From assembly GCA_963971405.1 (NCBI GenBank), contig OZ020491.1:32849019-32913018 (forward strand): DNA of 64,000 nt, given 5' to 3'. The stretch comes from Psococerastis gibbosa. Its lineage: Eukaryota > Arthropoda > Insecta > Psocodea > Psocidae. The number at the start of each line of letters is the position of its first letter. Position 1 is the first letter of the stretch. The notes beneath the pieces were generated by a model that saw only the letters and a list, made by a program, of their open reading frames with translations, did no database searches and had not been told where the DNA came from. A program made the position numbers and the translations under genes. Below, in pieces: positions 43,700 to 53,190 of the stretch.

Positions 43700-44200
43700 A
43701 GTTGTGTTGCGCCCTGTAAAAAATAACCGATCCTATCCAATCAGATTGTGCACTGCTCTGCTGAACAGTACCCAATCTTCTGGAAACACCGGGCTAGCCC
43801 CCGAAGCATTAAAAGCTTCGGCTGTCCTTGAGTTTCTGTCCAGTTCGGCTATGGTGCCGTCAATTATCATAGATTTAAAATTTTTATACGTGAATTTAAA
43901 AGATTTTGCCCTCATTATGAAATTTGGCTCGAGGAAGGGCATATTACTACGAAAATTTGATGAGACTAAAAATGGACGACGAGCCAAGCTTCAATGCACA
44001 AACACTTAGCTGGAATTTTATTATGCGCTCTCATCGCATCGACAGCCTTTTTGTTCTGGACAGAAACAAATTGACTATTATTGCTAATTTTAAAATAATC
44101 TTGAATTTTAAACGCATCCAACCTCTTGCCTGCAATGAAATATGAGTCTACGTCCCGTGTCTTACCAATCAGTTGCAGGTCTTGCGAATGTAACATAGAA
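43700..44200 (-). repeat. Module C, copy 3
   Basis: Reads KSFKFTYKNFKSMIIDGTIA and SRTAEAFNASGASPVFPEDW, preceded by LHSQDLQLIGKTRDVDSYFI. It is separated from the tandem copies at 39.7-40.8 kb by the pogo relic, modules and a hAT-like relic, so these copies reached their positions by duplication of larger blocks. Confidence 0.5.
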
Positions 44201-44904
44201 TTGCTTGAAGAGCGGAAGATCGTGCCTACACGGCTTTGAAAAAAAAACTGGACTATAGAAATAATTACAACTGGCTTGATCTTACTTGAGTGATGAAAAC
44301 TGCGGTGAATAAGTTGACTGCTTCTAGGTCGGAGAGTGCTGGATTACTTTAGCTGGTCCGGCAGTCTATCTGCCCTCCTAATGCTGCAACCCCCCACAAC
44401 GCAGTCCGCCCTCCTGGCCGACTGTTACATGATGCTCCGTCTCTCATAGTCTTGGGGCCATCCTCCCCCCAAAACCTGGTGTGGCGCCGTAGCCACCCGG
44501 CCCAAGGGCGACTCCCTTTCAAAGCATCATATCAAGAAGAAACTCCTCAAACGATTATTTCCCGGACTTGTCCACGTCTACCATCGCCAAAGAGCAGCAG
44601 GTTCTCAGCTGTCAACTTTATTCACTGCTGCCACTTCGTGCCAAAATTCAAACTTGTTCCTCATTACATACCCCCGCCTTCCAACAAAAAAGGGGATGAC
44701 TCAGTCACCACTTTTTGTCCAGACCCCGCTGCACAACCGAAGACTGCGACTAATCAGACAAACGCCGGCTTGAGATGAGACACTTCATGTCTTCCAGCCG
44801 ACACTCCCTTTAGGGTATCCAACAAAACCTCCCATATGCACTATGTTTATTTGATTATAACAGCTGCGCCGTGCAGGAATGCTTTTCTTGAAAATCAAAC
44901 AATC
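44201..44904. other. GC-richer interval, unassigned
   Basis: About 44330-44780 is C-rich and carries a 108-codon + frame (44452-44778, rich in P, S and R) with no recognised motif. It may be the untranslated or 5' part of a mobile element, as it stands out from its AT-rich flanks, but I cannot assign it. Confidence 0.3.
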
Positions 44905-45150
44905 TCAGATTCAGATTTTGGAAATAGTTACCTAGCACCAAGATCGGGAGCGAGTGTTTAAATTTCTATGTTGTCACTTGCATTGCGTTAACATTTATTT
45001 ATTATTAGGCTATGTATGTTAATCGGTACAATACAGGCTACAACTATCTAATCTTATCTTCTCTTATCTAGTAGCCTATTACAACCTGTCTGGTGAAATT
45101 CAGATTTTGGAAATAGTTACCTAGCACCAAGATCGGGAGCGAGTGTTTCG
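44905..45150. repeat. Direct repeat of about 48 bp copying an exon end with its splice donor
   Basis: TTCAGATTTTGGAAATAGTTACCTAGC and the following bases up to GGGAGCGAGTGTTT occur at about 44909-44958 and again at about 45099-45149. The right copy contains the end and donor of the - strand exon at 45121-45245. The left copy is a detached duplicate about 190 bp downstream of it. Confidence 0.75.
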
Positions 45151-45245
45151 TTGCGATCTTCTTCAGTTTCCCTTGCTCGGGCGGCTCTCTTCCTTTTTAC
45201 ACTGAAAGTAGCCCTACCCAGTGACGGTCTCTTCCTTGGTGCCAT
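45121..45245 (-). CDS. Candidate first coding exon, basic N terminus (Helitron/PIF1-like or similar)
   Basis: ATG at 45245 opens MAPRKRPSLGRATFSVKRKR and AARARETEEDRNETLAP, ending at CTAG|GTAACT (donor at 45120). Basic starts of the RKRPSLGR...RARxxETEEQR type are common at the N terminus of Helitron/PIF1-like helicase proteins and related TE proteins in arthropods, but one exon is not enough to be sure. No downstream exon was found: to the left lie only the duplicated donor and the unassigned C-rich stretch. Confidence 0.4.
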
Positions 45246-45584
45246 AGATTATAATAGTTATCGGTATCGGTATTTTTTAAGAATACAATTAGTTAAATTT
45301 TAGAAAGTAAAGTGAAAGTAAAGTAAACTGAAAGTGGAAGTGCTTTCACCTTGACTTAGTTAGGAAGCGTCAGCGATTGTCAATTGTTTACAAATAAGCA
45401 TCTTTCATATAAAACTTGCCTAATTTATTAAATGAAACATAAATTTTTCACAATAAAAATAAATAAAGAAATTTAATGTTATCATTTAATAATTAACAAC
45501 GCAAGAAAGGTAAAAATAAAAGTTAATAATTTAATTCAAAGTCTCTGCAGGTTCATGTCTCATTATTGCGTAGTAATTATGGTT

Positions 45585-45690
45585 CGCGAATTGATTAGGC
45601 CACGCCCCCGCGACGCGACGCCATGACTCCTTTATCAATAAGCGCACACCCCAACTTCTTCGCCTGCCGAAGCCTAACCTCTCATCGCTC
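45585..45690 (-). promoter_or_regulatory. GC-rich patch, possible promoter of the adjacent - strand exon
   Basis: GGCCACGCCCCCGCGACGCG (about 45598-45617) is a GC-box-like, CpG-rich island of about 100 bp in AT-rich DNA. It lies about 350 bp upstream of the ATG at 45245 on the - strand. A promoter role is only suggested by position and composition. Confidence 0.25.
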
Positions 45691-46029
45691 AACAATAAAT
45701 TTAACATGGGTTAAAAGAGGAAGAATAGACGAAGACATAGTTATAAATTAAATTAAGATAGGCCTTCTACATCTGCCCAAAAAATTGCTTAACACCCGCC
45801 CATGCAATTATAAATAGAAATGCTGGAAATGAATTTTTTCGCCTGATTTTCTAACAATTTTGTGTTTCACTCGCGTTTAAGGGGTGAAGGGGTGGTTTTG
45901 AAATTATGTATGTGTACTCGTTTTAAAGCTTATTTCATACTGCTTCTAATGAGACATTAAAAATTAATTTCGGTTGAAAACAGCTGGCTGTGGAATTTTT
46001 TTACTCTATGGATGTATTTGGAAATGTAC

Positions 46030-46366
46030 CCTTTAAACCGGCATAAATAATTAGATTACTCGTGACTTCGTGGTATTTCATTTTAATAAACAAAAAATAA
46101 CAAAAACTTAGAGTTTTAGAAAAACTTGTTATAACAACCCGAATTAGTAAAACCCAAATAATCGTTAAGAAATTAACTTTGTCTAAGAAACCCACTTGTG
46201 TTAGTATAAAGGGGTTAAAGTATAAGGGTTTTATACTAACACAAGTGGGTTTCTTAGACAAAGTTAATTTCTTAACGATTATTTGGGTTTTACTAATTCG
46301 GGTTGTTATAACAAGTTTTTCTAAAACTCTAAGTTTTTGTTATTTTTTGTTTATCCTTTAAACCGG
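46030..46366. mobile_element. Perfect 125-bp inverted repeat within a 12-bp direct repeat
   Basis: Arms 46086-46210 and 46230-46354 are identical in all 125 positions as inverse complements, with a 19-bp spacer. The segment 46042-46354 is bracketed by CCTTTAAACCGG at 46030-46041 and 46355-46366, which could be a target duplication. Mirror-image short frames on both strands are a by-product of the symmetry. It could be a fold-back element or a long-hairpin RNA source. Confidence 0.85.
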
Positions 46367-47916
46367 TTTTTCGTCAAAACAGGGACTGCTTACCAACTCA
46401 CCTGAGCCCAAACGAAGAGACGTATAGTAAACCTGAATACATGTCTGAAAAGACTAAGAAAGGTGGAAAAGGACTAAAGAAGTTTCAAGTTTTCGAATTG
46501 ATATTAACACCCCCAAAAACGCGGTCGAAAAAGGCCTAGTTTCGCTGAAAATCAGAAAATTTGGGCGCACCCCCTCACGTTTCTACCCCCCAAAGTCGAA
46601 CCACTTGCCCAATCACATCATGTATAGCATGGCCTGAAAGAGGAAGAATGGACGAAGACAGTGATGTAATTTAAGTTAAGGTAGGCCCAAATGTCAGGCT
46701 AAAACATTGCGTTGAACCCTCCAATGCTTTCTTATGGGATTTTTCGAACCGATTATCGCTCCTGTACCTGATCAGGTTCAATTTTTAAGGTTCGGCCCTA
46801 CACGAAAACCATGTCCCGATTTTTCTCTAAATTTTGAGTGTAGCCGCAAGTTTCTGGTGCCAGTGGGTCCCGAGTTATGGCGAGTCAAAAAAGTGTCTAC
46901 ATACATAAGCACATGTTTACGTTTTTCATTTTTATAAAGATAGAATATGTTGTTCTGTGGTTTAACTGTTCCAGACCAGACATAGGCCATGTGGGTTTTC
47001 TGACTCAATGCCAAGGCGCCCGGTAAAATCTGAAAACAAGGAATTAATTTAAAAAATGCCTATTGTGTTAAAATTCCATATTAAATAAGCAATTCATTCA
47101 ATAAATGGTTTGACTTCACAGCTCCTTTTTTTAGCATTTTAGGTTTAAATATTTCAGTCCGGCGAGTCTGCATGAACATCCAAAATTCAGTTTAGCCTAC
47201 ACCGTTTAGTAGCCTTCCTAGCTGATGTCCAAGTGACCCAAATCACTGATGACTACATTATGAAGTGTTTAAAACAAATTATCTAGCCAACCTGCTGACC
47301 CGGAAAGCACATTTGCTTTCCTAATTGTAATGTAATTTTTTTTTAACGTAATGTAGAAGTAGAACAGTAGGAGGCAAAAGAATTAACAGCCATCAGCATT
47401 GAGTATCGAAAATTCAACTCATACTGGCTATAGCCCATAACCGTTATATAATCAGAATGTATTTGACCAAATGAAAAAGAAATTCCCCTTAGTGTTGCCA
47501 AAAATTTTAATAAGGGAAAATTACTGCCAGAGTAATTACTTTATGCCTTTGTTTGCAAAGCCCTGATTTCAGCGAGAAATGATAATCAGTTAGGCCAACA
47601 CAAGCTTGGGGTAGCTTATGTTTTTACCTATTATAGGCCCTAGCTCCACAGTATGTAACTTAGCATTTAAAGAACAACTACATTGAACTTACCTTCCGTT
47701 GTCTTAAACGTTTCCACACTGAAAGATATGCCAATGGTGTGAGCGGCCTCAATATATGCTCGCGTAACTTTTCGTATGTTACAAACACCTCTTTACAATC
47801 AGGGCAGATAGGGCCGTAGATAGAATTTCTTCAAACTGAATGTGTGTGTGTGTCACAGTTATCCTTTTTATGGAAAGTACGTAAATGCCGCATTAATGAG
47901 TTGTTGAATTGAAATA
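46367..47916. other. Interval without recognisable gene
   Basis: I see no supportable coding sequence. A + frame at 46734-46937 is short and motif-free. Confidence 0.45.
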
Positions 47917-48675
47917 TGTGGAGATTTCTCTTGAACTGACTCTAAAATCTCCTCAAGCATCCGACTAGCTACGGGTAGGTCATTCTGCTAATTAATAAGA
48001 AATATCGTAGGTAAACATGGTTGTACATTATATTATTCACATATAGCAGACTTACTCTATAAGTGGGATATCACGCACTTGTGCCAGTTTGGTAACTCGG
48101 CTGGATTGACAGTGTAGAGGTCCCTGGTAACCGTTGAAAGGGGCGCGAGGGGCAATGGCCCGATGCGCTCAGCTCTGAGTACTGGATCAGCATGATTGGG
48201 GGGGGAGCCCTCGCTCACCACCCCATTACGACGTTTACATGCAGTTCATAATTGGAGTTCACTCACACTTATTTCAGATAATCACTTTATACACTTTCAC
48301 AATTTGGAGTAGGCTACTTCTAAATAAGTGACTTTGGCGAGTCAAGAATCAAATACATAACATGTCAAAAATAAAAGAACGTTTACGGTAAAAGTTGGAT
48401 GAGACTGGACACAGTAACTGTCAGTCGCTGCCTTTTTATCACCTCCGGATGACCGTTAGAGATTAATCAGACTGTACACCGTAAGAAGCCGGTCTCGCCC
48501 ATGTATAAGCATAAGCGGCCTAGACATCTACGGTACACAGCCTGAAGTTCTACATGCATCAACCGACACCCGAAGTGATGCGACAAAATGCACAAGCCAG
48601 ATCATGTTTGCAGACCTTGCCAAGGTTTGCAAACCGACCCGGAAAAAACCTACTGTGACAGATACTGACGTCACA
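47917..48675 (-). repeat. LTR (3' LTR of the - strand element)
   Basis: 759 bp, differing from its partner at two positions by my reading (48015 A against 51847 C; 48188 C against 52020 T). It holds the CRE-like palindrome TGACGTCA (48666-48673) at the U3 edge and a TATA-like GATAAAAAGG on - (48431-48440). Confidence 0.9.
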
Positions 48676-49812
48676 GAATATCCCCCCCCCCCCCAAAAAA
48701 AAGCGAAAGGAGAGAGAAAGAAGACCAAAAAATAATAAACAGTTCTGCAAGTCAGACACAGATTAGGGTACATGTTACAATTCAATCATTAAGGAGCAAT
48801 CGGGTATACGATACCAAGAAAAATACAGAGTCGGGTTCTGAGGTGACAAGAGATATAAATAAATAAAAAGGAAACCAATGACATACATTTCAGAGAACCA
48901 CAAGACTCATTCACACCAGCAAACATACAAGTTGAACAGGAAAACCAGAGTTCCATCAGTACCAACATCTCAAACAGCGTCACTGACAAATCAGACGAGC
49001 CTGCTACTAGTCGTCCATGGCGTGATACAACAGGCCAAAACTGCCAGGCTCGACAACCAATGGAACCAAAACTAGAGGAGGTATCTCACTGAAAGTTCAG
49101 GCGAACCCGCTACAAACATACCCAAGGTGTGATACAACAGGTCAAAACTGCCCGGCTCAACCACCGAGGAAGCAAGAGGGGGCACCATTCACAATCTGGG
49201 GTCCCCAGGGGAACTTTAACCAGATACAAACATACTTCTAGGGAACCTGTAAACAAAAAGGAAACCGAACTCTTGTCATCTACACAACCAAATAGGTTAC
49301 CAAGCATATTGAAACAAACCAAAGAGAAGAACGACCAGTCAAGAATTTAAAAATGTCACATGAGCCAAGGCTACAATTTTCATAAAATAGGTAAGGCGGG
49401 CACTCGCCCTAACCCCAAAACAGTAACCAGTCCATCCAAACACCAACCTATATAAAACACTCAACCTAAACCACGCCAACCTGTATGAATACAGTATGTA
49501 GGTAACCTGTGTAACTCTACCTAACCCCCCTATGGGCCTCAGTTTAACATTCTAACCCAACCCTCCCCCTTGAGCAAATTAACGGTGTAAAAGGTACGTG
49601 TACGTGTAATGAAAAAAAAAAAAACCACACATTAATTCTCGTAGTAGGCAAGAGTCAATCAGGAAGTAGAATCTAGATATACAATAATCTCAGTAGCCAA
49701 TTGTCGGCTGGCAATGCCCACGACAATATACTGGCAGAAATTAACGTACATGAAAAACTTACCCAATTAGAGAGAAAAATAAAAGCAAAAGAAAAAAAAA
49801 AAAATTTACGCC
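48676..49812. other. LTR element interior, left part (non-coding)
   Basis: A 13-base C run followed by A and GA-rich sequence (48682-48725) abuts the LTR. An imperfect repeat, GTGATACAACAGGCCAAAACT and GTGATACAACAGGTCAAAACT, lies at 49020 and 49128. No frame longer than about 90 codons and no gag or pol motif. Confidence 0.6.
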
Positions 49813-49814
49813 TA

Positions 49815-51107
49815 CGAGGGCGGATTGAAAAGTCCGTAGAAAATCCGAGGGATGGCGCCACTCGTCAAGGCCAAATATCACCTCATTTAGCGAACTGTCT
49901 GATCGGAACTCAGTCAAAGTTTGAGCGTTATTCGATCATAATTGACATCACAGTGATTTTTTAAGTTCGGGGAGTTGCAGGTAATTGTGAGCAATGGATG
50001 AAAAAGAATTTCGAGTCGTTATTAAGCATTATTTTTTAAAGAAGAAGAATGTGCAAGAAACGAAAAAAAGCCTTGATAAACATTATGGGGAGTCTGCTCC
50101 GTCAATTAAAACTGTTTATAAGTGGTTCTCAAATTTTCGTACTGGGCATATGGGCACAGAAGACGCCGAACGCTCTGGGCGGCCTTCTGACGTCACTACG
50201 GCAGAAACTGTAAAAAAAATCAGTGATTTAGTGCTAGGAGAGCGTCGAATGAAACTGCGAGAGGTAGCTGACATTGTGGGGATCTCGAGCGAAAGGGTTC
50301 ACAATATATTACATAATCACCTTAAAATGAGAAAATTGTCAGCAAGATGGGTGCCGCGACTGCTGACAGCTGAACAAAAACACCGTCGCGCCGAGCTTTG
50401 TGCAGAGAATTTAAAGCTGTTTCAACGAGCCCCCAAAGAATTTCTTCGTCGTTTTATAACGGTAGATGAAACTTGGGTTCATTTTTACACCCCAGAAACG
50501 AAGCAGCAGTCTAAGCAGTGGGTAGCCAGTGGAGAACGTGCCCCGAAGAAGGCAAAGACCGTCCAGTCAGCAGGCAAGGTCATGGCCACCATTTTTTGGG
50601 ACGCAAGAGGTGTCATTTTCGTAGATTATTTAGAAAAAGGAAAAACGATTACCGGCACCTACTACGCATCCCTTCTTGACCGCCTTAAAGCAGAAATTCA
50701 AACTGTGCGCCCCCATTTAGCAAAAAAGAAAATTCTTTTTCATCATGACAATGCGCCGGCTCATACCGCAGTGTTGGTGACCTCTAAAATTCAGGAATTA
50801 AAGTTCGAACTATTGCGCCACCCTCCTTATTCCCCTGACCTGGCACCGTCCGATTATTTTCTGTTTCCCAATATGAAGAAATGGCTTGGAGGGAAAAGAT
50901 TTGGCTCAAATGAGGAAGTAATGCGCGAAACAACCGAATATTTTGCAGGGCTCACGGAAGATTATTTTCTGGGTGGAATAAAAAAACTTGAGGGAAGATG
51001 GACCACCTGCATTGAGCGACAAGGGGACTATGTTGAAAAGTAGTAGTAAGCATTGTTAATACATTGTACCAGTTTAGAGTTTCTACGGACTTTTCAATCC
51101 ACCCTCG
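49815..51107 (+). mobile_element. mariner transposon, apparently complete (1293 bp)
   Basis: Terminal inverted repeats of 28 bp (49815-49842 and 51080-51107) match at 27 of 28 positions (CGAGGGCGGATTGAAAAGTC against CGAGGGTGGATTGAAAAGTC) and are flanked by TA on both sides (49813-49814, 51108-51109). It encodes one intact transposase. It sits inside the LTR retrotransposon, so it inserted later. Confidence 0.95.
49994..51043 (+). CDS. mariner transposase, D,D34D, intact
   Basis: 349 residues, the usual length for the family. The N-terminal helix-turn-helix region (residues 1-110) includes TVYKWFSNFRTG and the GRP motif at 62-64 (SGRPSD). The linker WVPRLL is at 119-124 (WVPHxL in most). The catalytic triad is D158 (VDETWVHF), D252 (HHDNAPAH) and D287 (YSPDLAPSDYF), with 34 residues between the last two. 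It catalyses cut-and-paste transposition at TA sites in the nucleus. No stop or frameshift is seen and the inverted repeats are kept, so the copy may be active. The start ATG at 49994 gives the conserved N terminus. Confidence 0.95.
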   Translation: MDEKEFRVVIKHYFLKKKNVQETKKSLDKHYGESAPSIKTVYKWFSNFRTGHMGTEDAERSGRPSDVTTAETVKKISDLVLGERRMKLREVADIVGISSERVHNILHNHLKMRKLSARWVPRLLTAEQKHRRAELCAENLKLFQRAPKEFLRRFITVDETWVHFYTPETKQQSKQWVASGERAPKKAKTVQSAGKVMATIFWDARGVIFVDYLEKGKTITGTYYASLLDRLKAEIQTVRPHLAKKKILFHHDNAPAHTAVLVTSKIQELKFELLRHPPYSPDLAPSDYFLFPNMKKWLGGKRFGSNEEVMRETTEYFAGLTEDYFLGGIKKLEGRWTTCIERQGDYVEK

Positions 51108-51109
51108 TA

Positions 51110-51748
51110 GTTTCTCAGTAAAGCATACACGTTACTGGACTAACAGCTGATTTTAACAAAAACGAACCTGCTCACACATGTAGCAGTTGACAGGAGGCAA
51201 CCTAATAAGACAAGCCCAAACCCATGGCTCGCATAGGCACTCCCGACACCTTAGGAAAAATTTCAATTAAGAGTTACACCAGATTACCTAAGAAGACACC
51301 AAACTGCAGCAGATCCCAATATAAGAAACCATCCACTAACAGCATTCTCCATCACCGAAACAAGTGAAAATTCGTTCAAGTCGCACTTTAGCCAGTGACC
51401 AATCGACCCACGCCAGATGTGCATGTATCAAATTTGGGAGAAATAATTACGTACGCGTTACGTGAATAAAGAGCTCACCAAAAAAACTGTACAATATGAA
51501 CCTAGTGCAAGGCATCTTATGAACAACATACCGTATGGCAAAGTACTATCTTATACAAATATGACCGCAAACCATGTGCAATTAAAAATTCAAGGAACAA
51601 TATCATTACGTTACATTGCAAACAATCCGAATTAGCCGTAAGTGGCAAAATGCAAGAGAAAAATAAAACTGCAACACAGAAACATTATCTATCAAAAACC
51701 ATTAATCAAGTTAAAAAAAAAAAAATTTACGTTGGGCGCCATTTTTCT
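51110..51748. other. LTR element interior, right part with primer-binding site
   Basis: Non-coding and A-rich. On - the first interior bases are AGAAAAA followed by TGGCGCCCAACG (51741-51730), the presumed tRNA primer-binding site. An A run lies at 51714-51725. Confidence 0.6.
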
Positions 51749-52507
51749 TGTGGAGATTTCTCTTGAACTGACTCTAAAATCTCCTCAAGCATCCGACTAG
51801 CTACGGGTAGGTCATTCTGCTAATTAATAAGAAATATCGTAGGTAACCATGGTTGTACATTATATTATTCACATATAGCAGACTTACTCTATAAGTGGGA
51901 TATCACGCACTTGTGCCAGTTTGGTAACTCGGCTGGATTGACAGTGTAGAGGTCCCTGGTAACCGTTGAAAGGGGCGCGAGGGGCAATGGCCCGATGCGC
52001 TCAGCTCTGAGTACTGGATTAGCATGATTGGGGGGGGAGCCCTCGCTCACCACCCCATTACGACGTTTACATGCAGTTCATAATTGGAGTTCACTCACAC
52101 TTATTTCAGATAATCACTTTATACACTTTCACAATTTGGAGTAGGCTACTTCTAAATAAGTGACTTTGGCGAGTCAAGAATCAAATACATAACATGTCAA
52201 AAATAAAAGAACGTTTACGGTAAAAGTTGGATGAGACTGGACACAGTAACTGTCAGTCGCTGCCTTTTTATCACCTCCGGATGACCGTTAGAGATTAATC
52301 AGACTGTACACCGTAAGAAGCCGGTCTCGCCCATGTATAAGCATAAGCGGCCTAGACATCTACGGTACACAGCCTGAAGTTCTACATGCATCAACCGACA
52401 CCCGAAGTGATGCGACAAAATGCACAAGCCAGATCATGTTTGCAGACCTTGCCAAGGTTTGCAAACCGACCCGGAAAAAACCTACTGTGACAGATACTGA
52501 CGTCACA
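51749..52507 (-). repeat. LTR (5' LTR of the - strand element)
   Basis: Partner of 47917-48675, same 759-bp length. As the 5' LTR it would carry the active promoter: a TATA-like GATAAAAAGG on - near 52272-52263 and the CRE-like TGACGTCA at 52498-52505. Confidence 0.9.
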
Positions 52508-52639
52508 AATACTACTCCACAAAACCAGCACAGAAAACTCATTTTGAACGTTTTGAATACACAAATACGTGGTGTAAAACAGTTTCCAATGCCAAGCCGG
52601 GAAGACGGAAGCAAATGGTCAATGGACTTTACTTTATCC

Positions 52640-53190
52640 AACGGCCGAACGTGGTAGTTCAACCATTCGTCGCCGAGCTTCCCAATAGCGGTTCACCAAG
52701 TCATCGTTCGGGTAGGTGAGAGCCGTGCAGTCCCTCAGGTGGTCTTCGTCCATTCTTCCACCGTGACATAGTGGACATGTGTCATCGGCGGCAAGGCCAA
52801 TGCGGTGTAGGTGGGCCTGAAGGTAGTCATGGCCGGTCTTCTTCTGGGGTTACAATCTATCGATTGGTTTGCAGCAACTTGACTCTTCTTCTCCACTCCT
52901 CCCTGTCTTCCGCGATCCTTTTCATTTCCCAGTAGGTCCCGCACTCCATGTCCGCCATTACGTCCTCCATGTGCTCCTTTCCTTTCTCCTTTCATGGCCG
53001 GTATTGAGGCGGAATCTAGCAACAGCTTCAGCTCTCTCAAGGTTCCTACAGATGGGTCCCACTGTAGCAAGATTCTCCCACTTTTTGCCAGTGCTTAGGG
53101 TCTTGAGGGTGTTCTTCGTGGCACTGCAGATTGTGTCACAGGTTTTGACATTTGATAGTTTTGGATTACGGATACTAAAATGGTATTAAA
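52640..53190 (-). pseudogene. LINE A relic: C-terminal CCHC region, interrupted by LINE B
   Basis: On -: KKWENLATVGPICRNLERAE and AVARFRLNTGH (53100-53000), then after the nested insert DYLQAHLHRIGLAADDTCPL and CHGGRMDEDHLRDCTALT, and YWEARRRMVELP (to 52640). The CPLCxxxxxDxxHLxxC knuckle is the usual end of R1/Jockey-like ORF2 proteins. LINE A is intact in frame across the insertion, so the insertion came late. Confidence 0.8.
52838..52991 (-). mobile_element. LINE B 3' end inserted in LINE A, 11-bp target duplication
   Basis: 154 bp flanked by TCATGGCCGGT at 52827-52837 and 52992-53002. On - it reads TYWEMKRIAEDREEWRRRVK followed by LLQTNR and a stop, a common C terminus of insect LINE ORF2, then a short tail CCCCAGAAGAAG without a poly(A). 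This is a strongly 5'-truncated LINE copy with a clear target duplication. Confidence 0.8.

Larger units (their letters stand above)
47917..52507 (-). mobile_element. Non-autonomous LTR retrotransposon, young, with nested mariner
   Basis: Two 759-bp direct repeats (47917-48675 and 51749-52507) begin TGTG and end CACA. They are flanked by AATA (47913-47916 and 52508-52511). On -, seven bases inside the right LTR lies TGGCGCCCAACG (51741-51730), a tRNA primer-binding-type sequence. Next to the left LTR lies a G run (complement of the C run at 48682-48694), a plausible polypurine tract, so transcription runs right to left. After removing the mariner the interior is about 1.78 kb and has no gag-pol frame, so the element depends on proteins from elsewhere. 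Gypsy-like by the 4-bp duplication; this is uncertain. Confidence 0.85.

Noticed and set aside
46001..46361. Two mirror-image reading frames sharing the text MSKKPTCVSIK on both strands
   Set aside because: They are produced by the perfect inverted repeat, one per arm, and have no recognisable domain.
48528..52662. Matching - frames at 48528-48785 and 52360-52662 as a duplicated gene
   Set aside because: Both lie in the two LTRs; the similarity is explained by LTR identity and there is no gag or pol motif.
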